A model generated the notes under the pieces. It worked only from the letters and a program-made list of their open reading frames with translations, was not told the origin of the DNA and made no database searches. A stretch of DNA of 64,000 nt from Lantana camara (lineage: Eukaryota > Streptophyta > Magnoliopsida > Lamiales > Verbenaceae), in the NCBI GenBank assembly GCA_037501455.1, contig CM074862.1, forward strand, positions 88,931,501-88,995,500. The letters are read 5' to 3'. The translations under genes and the position numbers were made by a program. Shown in pieces: positions 51,901 through 61,795 of the stretch. Every line of letters begins with the position of its first letter. Within the stretch, counting starts at the first letter, position 1.

Positions 51901-52681
51901 GCTTTTTCTGCTTGATGGGTTTGAAAGAGGGATCCACATTAAGCCTATGGACAATGACGCTTGGGTCAATCCCTGTGAGGTCGGAGGCTTTCCACGCAAA
52001 TACATCACTGTTTTCCCTGAGGAAGTCAATCATCATAATCTGAGAGGGCCCTGAGAGGTTAGATCCTATCTGAGTAGTCTTATCCTTGTTTCCGGGTTCC
52101 AGCTCAATGGTAAGGAACTTCTCCGAGGGTTCGATCCTTACCTCAGGGCGAGGAAGTTCGAGCGCCCTCTTCTTTCCTGTCAAACGGTCACTGGATGCTG
52201 GTTCACCCTCTCCGGGCTCGTCTCCTTCTGAGGACGATCCATCGACGGTCCCTGGTGGCACGCTTTCGAGGGGATTCTCCACGTTGTCTCCCCTCTTCTT
52301 TTTGTTCTTCTTCTTGTTCAATTTCGCCCTTTTCCACGCTGGGCTGTCCTCATCTAGATTGGGGAAATCCACTGATTTCTTGGTGGAACCAATTTGGAAG
52401 GTCTTCTCCGTTTTTGGCTTTCTAAGGGACAGCATGTAACATTCCCAAGCCTCTCGCACGTTGCACAGTACTTCTCCCACGCCCTCGGAGGTAGGGAATT
52501 TAATCTTCTGGTGATAGGTGGAGATGATGGCCTTGAAATCCACGAGGGCAGGGCGCCCAATTATGATGGGTTCAGAATGGGAGGATCCGAATCCGATCAC
52601 TTTACAATTTGTAAGTGTGGAGGAAACCACCGGAGCTTCACCGAAAATGAGAGAGTGGGTTCTACCTGTTGGGACAAGCAC
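48911..52681 (-). CDS. Tat pol polyprotein (partial protease, reverse transcriptase, two RNase H, integrase) fused to LTR sequence
   Basis: 1,256 aa, uninterrupted. The first ~39 residues are read from LTR sequence (52564-52681). Protease sequence begins abruptly at IIIGRPALVDFKAIISTYH, so the catalytic part of the protease is lost. Reverse transcriptase spans ~255-480 with MPFGLKNAGATYQRL and the YVDD box at 408-411. A first RNase H (~555-670) is followed by a second (~684-805) with HTDGSS, EAEYEAL, VDSQL and ERADALSKFAS. Integrase has an HHCC finger (H912, H919, C950, C953) and a DDE core (D982, D1042, E1078). The C-terminus (~1170-1256) is SH3-like. Enzymatic motifs look intact, but without gag, protease and primer site the element should need help in trans. 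The start codon in the LTR is only the first ATG of the open frame. Confidence 0.9.
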   Translation of the reverse strand: MLVPTGRTHSLIFGEAPVVSSTLTNCKVIGFGSSHSEPIIIGRPALVDFKAIISTYHQKIKFPTSEGVGEVLCNVREAWECYMLSLRKPKTEKTFQIGSTKKSVDFPNLDEDSPAWKRAKLNKKKNKKKRGDNVENPLESVPPGTVDGSSSEGDEPGEGEPASSDRLTGKKRALELPRPEVRIEPSEKFLTIELEPGNKDKTTQIGSNLSGPSQIMMIDFLRENSDVFAWKASDLTGIDPSVIVHRLNVDPSFKPIKQKKRDVHGFRKRAIEEEVNKLLEAQYIEPILYPEWLCNVVLVPKSANKWRMCNDFTDLNKVCPKDPYPLPRIDQLVDSTAGCELMSKMDAFQGYYQIFMAPEDRPKTSFVVHLGVYCFLVMPFGLKNAGATYQRLVNKMFEKEIGRSMEVYVDDMIVKSERQDSHLEDLKRTFSILRQYGMKLNPSKCTFGVQGGKFLGYMVSQRGIEANPEKIKAILEIPSPRNLREVQVLVGKIISLNRFISRSADKNLPFFKILRNARNFAWTEECERALQDMKAYLSSAPLLTKPVEGERLFMYLSVSSDATSAVLIAVREGKHLPVYYLSKTLQGAEKKYLEIEKFAFALINASRRLRPYFQAHSITVLTDQPLKQVLSKPDVSGRLIKWAIELSQFDLCFEPRTAIQAQVVADLLAERFGLEPAVQGSEGLWVLHTDGSSTSQGGGVGVALRNPDGIELDFAIKLDFQVTNNEAEYEALVQGLNIAFQNGASRITAYVDSQLIASQIEGTYEARETTMVQYLSKAREIIGKFKEFHLLQVPREENERADALSKFASALEGTSERSVTFLKTEEPLIREKVAIGIIAMIDPNEPCWLDDIVVFLRDGIPPTDKVEARKVRSKAPRFALDHEGRLFKKSFQGPPMRCLRPSQAKETLELIHNGSCGNHSGGRILAKKVLRSGFYWPTVLQDAIEFSRKCPKCQFHSNLPQLPAAQMIPIDVSWPFDQWGIDIVGPLPMAAGQKKFVILAVDYFTKWAEAEAVAKITFRVVRDFIWKNIICRYGIPRVLISDNGSQFIAADTREWCSELGIEQRFTSVGHPQANGQAEVTNRIILQHLKTMLESKKSEWAEELQGALWAYRTTPRAATGETPYALVYGSEAMIPAEIVNESARVGYFEPQLNDGNRSLELDLLDERRDKAWAKIHHYKASVAQQYNKRVRERTFQLGDLVLKKVEVSKHVGKLDPNWEGPFKVVQFRANNTYTLETLQGERLPRPWNACNLRRFYV

Positions 52682-53477
52682 AACAAAAGTCAGAAGGCCA
52701 AGCTGGGGGAACTGGGGGTGATACCCAGTTTGGCTCTCCGACGCTCAAGTCAGTTCAAGGTATGAAGGAGAAATGTAAGTTCAGTCACAGTTGCAGTGAT
52801 GAAGAATGCTTACCAGTGTAGAAGATGACTTTTGCTATTTATAGTTGAGGGTCAAGGGCCCTTTGGTCATTTGCCTCAAGTGGTCCTGGCCGAATGTTGC
52901 CCTAACACGTGGCGCCATGAGAGAGAAACCTAGGAGGAATCTTCTGCGAGAGCGGCCCAAAGTTAGTGCTGGCAACAGTGGCAGGTGCGCGGGCATGTAC
53001 GTTGTGTCAGAGAGCCATTTGGGTGGTTGGTAACGAGGGCTTAAGAGCGCGCTCGTGACAACCTGGAGTATTGGAGGCCAAGACATCCGCTGGGGGGAAT
53101 GAAGGCTCCAGTTCAAATGACGAGCCAAAGGGGAGACCACTCTGAGGGAGTGTGACGCTCGAAGAGGGCTCCCTTGGCACGTGGGCGTGCCAATCATTCA
53201 GTAGGTAGGACGCTCGTGGGAGTGACAGCGCTCGTTGGGCTTAACTCCAGAAGAAGGATGGCGCTTGTTGAACTTAGCGCTCGTGCATTGATGGGTGCAT
53301 CCTTGGGGAGACAGATGTCATCATCTCGGTGATGCCACGTGTCCTAACGTGGGACGATCGTATTTTGACCCGGGTTAGCGCTCGTGCGCTGATGGGTGCA
53401 GCCTTGGGGAGACGGATGTCATCACCTCGGTGATGCCACGTGTCCTAACGTGGGACGATCGTATTTTGACCCCATCA
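52564..53477 (-). repeat. 5' LTR (right) of the Tat element
   Basis: 914 bp with about four differences from the left copy. On the minus strand it ends GAACCCATCA and is followed at once by TAATTGGGCGCCC, which is protease coding sequence. It therefore lacks the expected primer-binding site. Confidence 0.9.
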
Positions 53478-54313
53478 TATCTTTTTTTTACTTTATAATT
53501 TCTTTTAGTTAAGTGAGAAAATTTTGATAAATTGATTTATTTATGTATGTACATATATAAACACATAAATTTTGATAAATTAATTTGCTCAATCAAGTAA
53601 CTAACTTATTGCCTCTCTTCATGTTTCAAAATTTTGAAATTTACCATTAATGCTTAATGATTTTATACATAGAAATATCTTTTACATAATGAAAGAATAT
53701 TCATTACCATATATATTGGATACTAACAAAAATATATATTAAAATGGAACTCATTTCTTCATATTTCTTTTATCTTTTATCTTAGGCTCTTAGTTCATTC
53801 ATCAGAGTTTTTCCTTCTCTCTTTTTGTGTGTGTCCGATTTCGTTTCCCAATTCTCATATTAGATATTATTTTTATTGATATTTTCCTTGAAGAAGAACT
53901 AAAGAGTTGTTACTATTTGCAATGAAGAAAAATACAAAGAAAAAAGAGAGGGGACAACAACCCTAGAGAAATCTCATATCCTTGTCATTTCATTTTCTAC
54001 TTCACCGAGTTATTGGATTTTTACATTTTTTATATATTTTTCGTGCATTTTATTTTTCATCTTATTTTTTTTATTATTTATTTATTTTTGTTCATATTTG
54101 ATTATCATTGGTTTTACCTTTGGTGTTAACTGTTTTGTGTTTATCTTTTTCTCCGTCAATTTTATTATTTTTTGTTTATTGTAATGATTAATTTGTTTAT
54201 TCGAAGGAATTAGTTTATTATGTTTTTCATATTTATTTGTTGTTTTTTTTTTTAGAATATTTAATATTGTATTGTTATTTTGATTTGATTTCTTTTATTA
54301 CTTTTATTTGCAT

Positions 54314-54350
<37 letters not shown>

Positions 54351-55145
54351 TTTTCAAGAGATTTGTTGGAGTTTTTTTTTTTTTTCCCCTCTAATATGAG
54401 CAATGACATAATTATATTTTATGAAATTTCTTAATCATGTTTATCAGACCACATATTTGAAGTTATGATGGAATAGTGCTAGAGAGTTACATATTCGATT
54501 AGAATATTTTTTTTAAACTTTCGTATATTTAATTCTTATTGTTTTATAGATTGCAGTTAAATTTATTGGTCTTTTATTTGCATTCAATGACGAGTTTGGA
54601 TTAGTATTTCAATTATATATTAGCACTCAGAACTGTAAGTTTGCATTTGTAATTATGAGTGATTTTGTTAGCGAAATAACACCGTTTGTGCACAGTAGTA
54701 TCGCAAAAAAAAAAAATTTAATTGGAATTAATATATTTATGGAATCAGAAGAATACTTCAAAAACAGTAAATAGGTGGTTTCAAGATTTAGCTGCAACTA
54801 ACTAAAACTAACTAAAGTAAATAAACAAATAAATTCTAACTAATAAAGCTCACTCAAAAATAATAAACTCAAAAAAGAACTAATCAGAATATTCTCAGTT
54901 TTATTGATCATAAATTCAATAATATATTTTGAATTAAGTTATAGATTAATTATAGTCGTCAAGTATTTCTGACACCCTTGTTTTAAATTATAGATTGACT
55001 ATAGTAGCCAAGTACATCTGACATCATTGCTTTTTCTTAATTCTAGAATAATCAAAGTACTGCTCTCAATTATTTTCTAATTAATTAATTATCCCTTCGA
55101 GACTCTATTCGAGATTCAATTAGTTAACAATATTAAAATCAATAA
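53478..55145. other. AT-rich intergenic DNA
   Basis: T-rich and A-rich tracts, a (TA)n run near 54316-54345, and short frames only. No gene, RNA or mobile-element end could be supported. Confidence 0.5.
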
Positions 55146-55865
55146 ATATAATATATGAGAAATATTTATGGGTACTTCAGGAACGTGGTGAGAGCACATC
55201 ACGTCACGTAAGTACTGTTATACCTCTGATGCATTTTGAATAGTACTTAAATGAATATAATTGTTTTGTTTTTCGCTTATGCCGCTGCTTTGCCCAATTT
55301 ATAAGCAAATTGTTGAGAATCAAAATGCACAAATATAATACTGGTCGACCTTGAACTTTAATCAAATAGCCTAAAGGACATTAATGCCACCTATCGTCAT
55401 GAAGAAAAGACCCAATAGAAGGCCACAGTGTGATGCAATGTCAGATTCAACGTGCAATAAAAATTCACTTTCCGCTAGAAGCAAGCCAACCAAAAATGCT
55501 CATAAAGCCATGGAAAGTCCAACCAATTTTTGGATAAACGAACAATATTAACAATACTATAAGCATATGATGAACTACTACAAGCAAGATGTACAAATTT
55601 AAAAAACAAGACAGTTCTTCAGGAGCCCGGTCCCTAAGACAAGAAGAAGCATATTTGTAGAAAATATTTCTACATTTTGGTTCTCAACAATTTGCTTATA
55701 AATTGGGCGAAGTGGCGACACAAGGGAGAAACAAAACAATGATATTCGTTTAAGTACTATTGATAAAGTGCATCAAAGGTATGATAGTGCTTATGTGGCT
55801 TGATGTGCTCTCACTCCATTCCTGAAGTACCCGTAAATATTCCTCGTATATCATATCAACTGCTT
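55146..55865. repeat. Long inverted repeat with ~200-bp arms
   Basis: The left arm (~55146-55345) and right arm (~55655-55865) are inverse complements at roughly 80-85% by eye. Matching blocks include gggtacttcaggaa, gtgagagcacatca, tagtacttaaa, attgttttgtttt and cccaatttataagcaaattgttgaga. The spacer is ~310 bp. A transcript would fold into a long hairpin. In both arms the strand reading IYEEYLRVLQEW (left: IYEKYLWVLQER) followed by IPLMHF looks like a short protein fragment of unknown family. Confidence 0.8.
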
Positions 55866-56131
55866 TTGAGGGAATAAAAAATGTAGTCCCAATAAGTTTT
55901 CTAGTAAACTTTATGAAGGAAAACAATAAAAAACTAAAACTACACAATTTCAATAAAAATGTTATAATTCTCAAAAAAATAGATTGTCTATCATTTTTAC
56001 CCGGAGGATAACAGTTGTTGAAGATAAAGCGAGGTCATTTACGCCAACAATTGTAGCAAGACAAGCTAGTCCAGTAACATAATGAACAACAAATTAAATA
56101 TATGCAGCTGTAGTTAAAACTTGCATCATAT

Positions 56132-57790
56132 TGTTAGGAATAGTGCCCTTAAAGCAGTATTATTGCTTTACTATTTCCTTGTAAAATCACAAACAGTTTT
56201 TGAATAATAAACGAAATGATTTTGTTCATAGGCAACACTTCTTTATGTGCTTATTTATGTTTGTTTGGGTTTGACTGTGTTTTGCATGTTTTGAACTCCC
56301 CTAATCCGATGAGGTCGTTAAAAACTTTATCCTTATGAGAACGACACATGAAATAAGTTCTTAACTCCATAGGCGAGGATTAGAAACTTCTCCAAGTCGA
56401 TGGGTTCGATAGACAGTGGGAGTGTCGACCTTGACTCCGTTGAGACTTGCTTATGTGATTACGTCCTTGAGAAGGATCACTCGGTTTCATGGGGTAAGAA
56501 GTGCATACAATGATGCATTCGTAATACATAAGGGTGATTATTACAAGAACTGCATCACTGAGATATCCAGCGTGAGAACATTCTTAAATGGGAAATGATG
56601 TTTCCAGAAACCTCCAGATTAGGAAATATCTTACAGGGCAATGACGTGATTAATAATCCTTTAACTTGAGATTCTGTAATGTCTTATATGAGCTAACTCT
56701 GTAATCTTTGATATGGACTCAAAAGGATGTTGACTCTAGACAGCTGAATTCCGGTCCATGTTGGGATTACACAAGTGACATATGTAGAATTAGTAGAATC
56801 AATAAAGGATCTACACTTGTTAAGAACAAGAATGATCTCTTACTGATTAAGTTGTCCGTAGTCTATTAAATATTAAACTCTTGGCCAAGGTGGATAAAAT
56901 ATCAAAACATCAAGAAAATGGGATTCTTGGATTAAGATCTAAATGGATATAAATCGAACTTAACTTTAAAGATCAAGAATAACAAGGCTCTAAGTTTATT
57001 CTCATACCTTAATCTGTTGATTGAAAGAAGGAGTTGTAGGAGGATCGTATTTCACTGATTGTCATTGACCGAAAGGTTCTTTGATTCATTTCGTTATTCG
57101 GCTAGGGGTCACACACCCATTGCTAGATTATGGTAGTGTGATATGTGAACTATTTAATTAAATATGAGAATTAATTAATTAGTGTCACTGCGAATCGAAT
57201 AATGAACCTAAAGGGTCATACACAAATGCCAGGTTACAAGGGTTTTGATAAGAAGTTAATCAGATTAACAAAACGACCAAGAATTGATCGAAATGGGGCC
57301 ACACATGCGGGGGCCCCATGACACGCGTCTCGCACGTGTGGCATGACGTGTGAAACTTTATTTAATTAAATTGTTTAATTAATTTTTGGGCTTTTAATTA
57401 ATTATGAATTAATTGTTAAGTCCAAATTTAAAAATAATTAACCCAATAAATAATTAATTATGAATTAAATTATTTATTGAATTTTGATATTTAATTTTAT
57501 ATTATATAAAGTTGAATAGTCAAACTCCTAAAGTAGGAAAGAGATTTCTTGAAGTATCTTTGGAGAATAAGATAAGATCTTATTTTAATTAAAAGATATT
57601 AACTAATTAGTACATTATTGAGCAAGAAATCAAAACCCACATGGTTTAGGAAACCTCTTACGGGTTCGAACCACATCACTATAAATACAAGGGGTGGGAC
57701 TTCTTTTAGGGTTTTAGACCAACATTCTTGAATCGTTAATTCTTTTTAAGGTTTGATTGTTGAGCTTTTGCTAGAATAAGTTAGGTTTTT
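56132..57790 (+). mobile_element. LTR of a long non-coding LTR family (TGTTAG type), truncated
   Basis: It starts tgttaggaatagtgccctta and follows the same order of motifs as the solo LTR at 61796: gttgagacttgcttatgtg, a gataagtcc/atgggttcgat-type block, aaggatcac, and long AATTAATTA-rich parts. A TATA-like ctataaatac lies at 57680. No coding region or primer site. The 3' end is not found and seems cut off by Athila sequence near 57790, a boundary that is approximate. Confidence 0.6.
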
Positions 57791-58821
57791 TGAATTGAGG
57801 AAAATTGCATGAGATTTGATGATTTAGTGTGTTAGTATGCCCTTATATTTAGAACACTTTTGAACGAGATAATGTACTTTGCTTAGAAAGATGAGTTGAT
57901 AATTTCCAAATGAGTCTAAGATTCGATTAGGATGCATTTTAGTCCTATTGAGGCGAAATTTTGAGTTAATGAAGGATTAAGGAAGTGAAGTAGGCATTCG
58001 TTGTCGGCGGATTTTAAGCTTTTCTATTTTAGCCGTTTTTCACTAAATAACATAATCTTATTGACCCCGCTGAGCCTAATTGTTGTGCAAAGATTTTCTG
58101 TAGCCGCATTATAAGCCAATGCACAACATAGAAACACCTACCCTGATAATTTTTACACCAAGGCTTGCTCGTTTGATTTTTGTGGTAATTATCTATCTTT
58201 TGACCCCTTTTTATTGTTCTTGTGATTGAAATTGAGATGTTATTGTAAAGAGAAAGAAAAAGAATGAAAAAAGAAAGAAAGAAAGAAAGAGCAAAAGAGA
58301 AAAGAAAAAAAAAACTATGCACAATGTGAATTTGAGAGTGTAGGATTCAATTGAAGAGTTGGGGCGATTTTCGTATTAATGGCGAATGGAAGTGTTTCGT
58401 GTTTCGAATAGATTGAATGATGTAAGCTTGGTGAGTAGTTACTTGATCCAAATTTTCATAACCTTACCCTAAGCCTACCTTACAAGCCCGAAAGACCTAC
58501 TGATCCTAAGTCTTGATTTAATTTCATTAGTGGAGATAGGTGTGAAGAGTGTATTCCGAAGTTGATGATTAGAGCTTAAGAGGGAATTGTGAATTTGTCA
58601 TTCTAATGTTTGTACATTGTTTCGTTTGATTCACACACTACACAAGGGTATACTTTTCATACTAAGTTTTGAGGATCTTATGTTTATGAGTATTTGATTT
58701 GATTAGCTAGACTTGTTTAGGCGAAGGGTTGATGATTGCTTGAGGGGATGGTTTGATGAGGATGTGTTTTCTTGATTTCCGTATTACTCGGGGACAAGAA
58801 ATATTCAAGTGTGGGGGATTT

Positions 58822-60230
58822 TGTTGTGTGTAGAAATTGCATGATTTTGAGCGTTAATTATATTATATTTTGGTGTCGTTTGATGCGCTTATGTGTTTAT
58901 TTTACTCCGTTCAGGTGACTTTGGAGTTAGAGTTACGAAACGACGAAGCAGGGCGATTTCACCCAATTTTGGAGGAAAATGTGGTAACTCCGGTTACCAC
59001 TTAGGAGTACAAAAGTAGTAACCCCCATTACTGGCCATAAGAGGGGAGTTTTTAGCGAGAGAAGAGGGGTAACGCCCGTTACCCTGTGCAGAAGGAAAGT
59101 GGTAAAGCCCGTTACCACTAATAAAAACGTTATGCCGATTTCAAGCAGTAACGGGCGTTAACAATAATTACACATGGATAGGTAACGCCCGTTACCTAGG
59201 GCGGCGAGAATTATTTTTGGGCTGCTTTATTAGTGCGTTGTTGGAGTTTTTTTTCAAAGAGTTTTCTTCGAGGTCAAGACCTAGGGTTTGGAGAGAAGAC
59301 CAAGGAGTTTCAGAGATTTTTCAGAGAATTCGAGAAGACGAGAGGATTGAATTCCTAGAACGATCTTTGGTTTTATTGTTGCTTTAATTTACAAACTAAT
59401 TCTTTTGAATTTAGTTTTAGTTTTGTATGTTAGATTCATTTTTAGATACTGCTGAATGTTTATGCTTTTGTTTTGGAGGCTTTGCTTAGATTTGATAACT
59501 ATGATTTATTTTAATGCAATTTCCTTTAGTTTTATGAGTTTTGTTTTAATTATGAGTAGCTAATTCTCTAAGGCTAGGGGGAGTGATGATGATTGCATGA
59601 TAGATGTTTGATATGTTTGAATTGACTTGCGATGACCTGATCACCCTTAGCATGTGTCATAATTGCCTATAGATCGAAAGAGTGATGGTAATTTAGATGG
59701 TTTTCGTAACTTGTAAGTTGTAGGGTACAAAGAGATTTGGTCCTAGCTTATACAACAATAATCTTATTCCATGCCGAGCCGCTAGAATACTGAATTGCAC
59801 TAGTTTTGTTCCTATGGTTTAATTAACTATTGGTGATTGCGAAAGCAACATTGAACACTAATTAAGCACTTGGTTACACCTTGAAAGAGGGTAATACAAA
59901 TATAAGTGATTAGGTTGTAGAATTACACTTGCCAGACAAGTATCGCATCAGCTCTTGATTGTAAGATTCATTACTTTTCCCCTGCCTGCTTAGTTTACTG
60001 AAGTTAATTCGTGTGTTTCGTTATTTGTGTTTGATTCTAGTTAATTGTCAATTTTTGGTTTAGTAGATTAATAGAAATAACAATTGTTTTCGTTAGGTCT
60101 TTAGATTAGAGAAGAATATAGAGTAGTGATTGATTTCCCTTCCCTGTGGGTTCGATCCTATTGTGCTACGCGTATGTTAGTGTATACAAGTGTGCAGGAT
60201 TGGTTTTTAACTGTAGTAAACCTTACAACA
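58822..60230 (+). repeat. Athila-type LTR
   Basis: 1,409 bp, from tgttgtgtgtagaaatt to ccttacaaca with matching inverted ends (tgttgt/acaaca). Between 58983 and 59196 it holds at least five near-palindromic units of the form ggtaacgcccgttacc, including exact copies at 59068-59083 and 59181-59196. Confidence 0.8.
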
Positions 60231-60236
60231 AGTTTT

Positions 60237-60250
60237 TGGCGCCGTTGCCG
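60237..60250 (+). other. Primer-binding site, Athila type
   Basis: tggcgccgttgccg follows the LTR by six bases. It is the site usually seen in Athila elements, complementary to a tRNA 3' end (commonly given as tRNA-Asp). Confidence 0.8.
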
Positions 60251-60386
60251 AGGAAGGCGTTTTAAGTCAATATTACTCAATTATTTTGATCTAGTGCTTT
60301 AGACTATTACTTTACTTTGTGTTCATTATCTTTGTTACTGTGGAATTGGACTGAGGATTTCTTTTCCTTGTGCAGGTTTATAGTGC

Positions 60387-61751
60387 ATGCTAAGATCTCA
60401 AGATCCCGAATTAGTTCCATACGATCCGAAAATTGAGAAAACACTGAGTGCTATTAGGAGAAGGCGTAAGAAGGAGAAGAAACTAATTACTTTATCGATG
60501 GGTGAAGCAGACCCACCGCCACCACCGGCCATAAGAGATTATGCCACAGGCTGGAGCAATTCAGACTGCAGCTCGTCCCCCGATTGCAATAAATAACTTT
60601 GAAATTAAACCAACTATCATAAATCTGCTGCAAAACAATCCGTTTTCAGGATTACCTTTAGAGGATCCGACTTCACATCTGGAGTATTTTTTGGAAGTGT
60701 GTGATACCTTCAAAATTCATAATGTCACTACTAATGCTTTCCGAGTTAGGCTTTTTCCCTTTTCACTTAGGGAACGAGCTAAAGCATAGTTGAGTACTGT
60801 CCCAAATGAATCCTTTCCGACTTGGGCAGCATTATCTCAGGCTTTCCTAGCCAAGTTCTTTCCTCTTAGCAAAACTACGAAGTATAGGAATGATATTCAA
60901 GGTTTCAGGTAGTTGGATGGAGAGTCTTTCTATGAAGCTTGGGAGAGATTAAGGATTTGCAGAAAAAGGTTCCACATCACGGGATTCCCGGTTGGTTATT
61001 GATTCAGACTTTTTACAATGGGATGTCCCCTACTTTTAGAGAAGCGGTGGATGCCGCAGCTGGCGGAGCGTTCTTAGCAAAGTCTGAAGTAATTGCTACT
61101 GAGTTATTAGATAATATGTCACAAAACGATGTTTTTGTGCATAAGAGGAGCCATTCGCAACCAGCGAAAGTGCAAGCATGAGTCATAGAGTTAGATAGCT
61201 TAACCGCCATCAATGCTAAATTTGAAGTCCTTAACAAGAAATTGGACCAATTTTCCGTCAATGCAGTTAGGATACAATCCCAACCAGTTCAGGTAACATG
61301 TGAAATTTGTAGTGGTCCACATGATTTTAATATGTGTCCTCATACCAATGCAGGAGAACAGGTGCAAGAGCAGGTGAATTATGCAAATAACTTCAAACCA
61401 GCAAATGATCCCTACTCAAACACCTACAATCCAGGATGGAAGAACCACCCTCACTTGTCGTGGTCTAATAATCAAAATGTTCAACAACCACCTCAACCAG
61501 GCCGCAGTTTCAGCCTAGGCAGCAATTTCAAACATGACCACCAGCCCCATTCAATATTGCGCCCCCTCAACAGGAGCAAAAGCAGGGATGGGAGATCACA
61601 CTTGAAAAGTTCATAACCGTGTTTACGGGTCGACATCAGAAGTTGGAAGCTCAACTAGATCAAGTGGTAAATCAGACCAGAACTTTGGAGACTCAGATTG
61701 GTCAGATTGCCCAATCTCTAAATTTGAGAGGTCCAAGAATGCTACCAAGCC
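60387..61751 (+). pseudogene. Athila gag remnant
   Basis: The frame from 60387 has an Athila-like start. A frame change near 60540 leads to FEIKPTIINLLQNNPFSGLP and the FLEVCDTFKI block. A stop at 60787, another near 60910 and a further shift at ~60945 break it, yet LDGESFYEAWER, the HHGIPGWLLIQTFYNG block and DAAAGGAF remain recognisable. A CEICSGPHDFNMCP zinc-knuckle-like motif is near 61300. The sequence is cut at 61751 by another LTR. Gag would form the particle; this copy cannot. Confidence 0.85.
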
Positions 61752-61790
61752 TGTAACACCCCGGTTCCGGATGAACAGGTAAGCACGCCA
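61752..61790 (+). mobile_element. Start of another LTR, interrupted
   Basis: tgtaacaccccggttccgga is a typical Ty3 LTR start placed directly in the Athila gag. After 44 bases it is split by the TGTTAG solo LTR and resumes at 63808 with gagtttgtgagcgttaggaa. Its far end lies beyond the window. Confidence 0.6.
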
Positions 61791-61795
61791 CGTGT

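Larger units (their letters stand above)
43224..53477 (-). mobile_element. Young Ty3/gypsy Tat-lineage element with antisense gene
   Basis: Two 914-bp LTRs (43224-44137 and 52564-53477) in the same orientation bound a 10.25-kb unit. Pol lies on the minus strand, so the right LTR is the 5' one. A polypurine tract (minus-strand TTGGGGGGCAAAA, 44138-44150) precedes the left LTR as expected. Pol has a second RNase H-like domain, the hallmark of the Tat lineage (Ogre, Retand, Grande and relatives). The primer-binding site, gag and front of the protease are missing, because the right LTR joins protease sequence directly. No matching 5-bp target duplication is seen (cacat left, tatct right). A spliced plus-strand gene occupies 44781-47635. 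Confidence 0.88.
57790..61751 (+). mobile_element. Athila-like remnant: internal 3' part, LTR, internal 5' part
   Basis: 57790-58821 resembles the untranslated region before an Athila 3' LTR, including ccttaccctaagcctacctt and a polypurine-like aagtgtgggggatt. A full LTR follows (58822-60230), then a primer-binding site and a broken gag up to 61751, where another LTR interrupts. One LTR therefore carries internal sequence on both sides, as left by recombination between elements or a tandem insertion. No pol remains. Confidence 0.7.
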
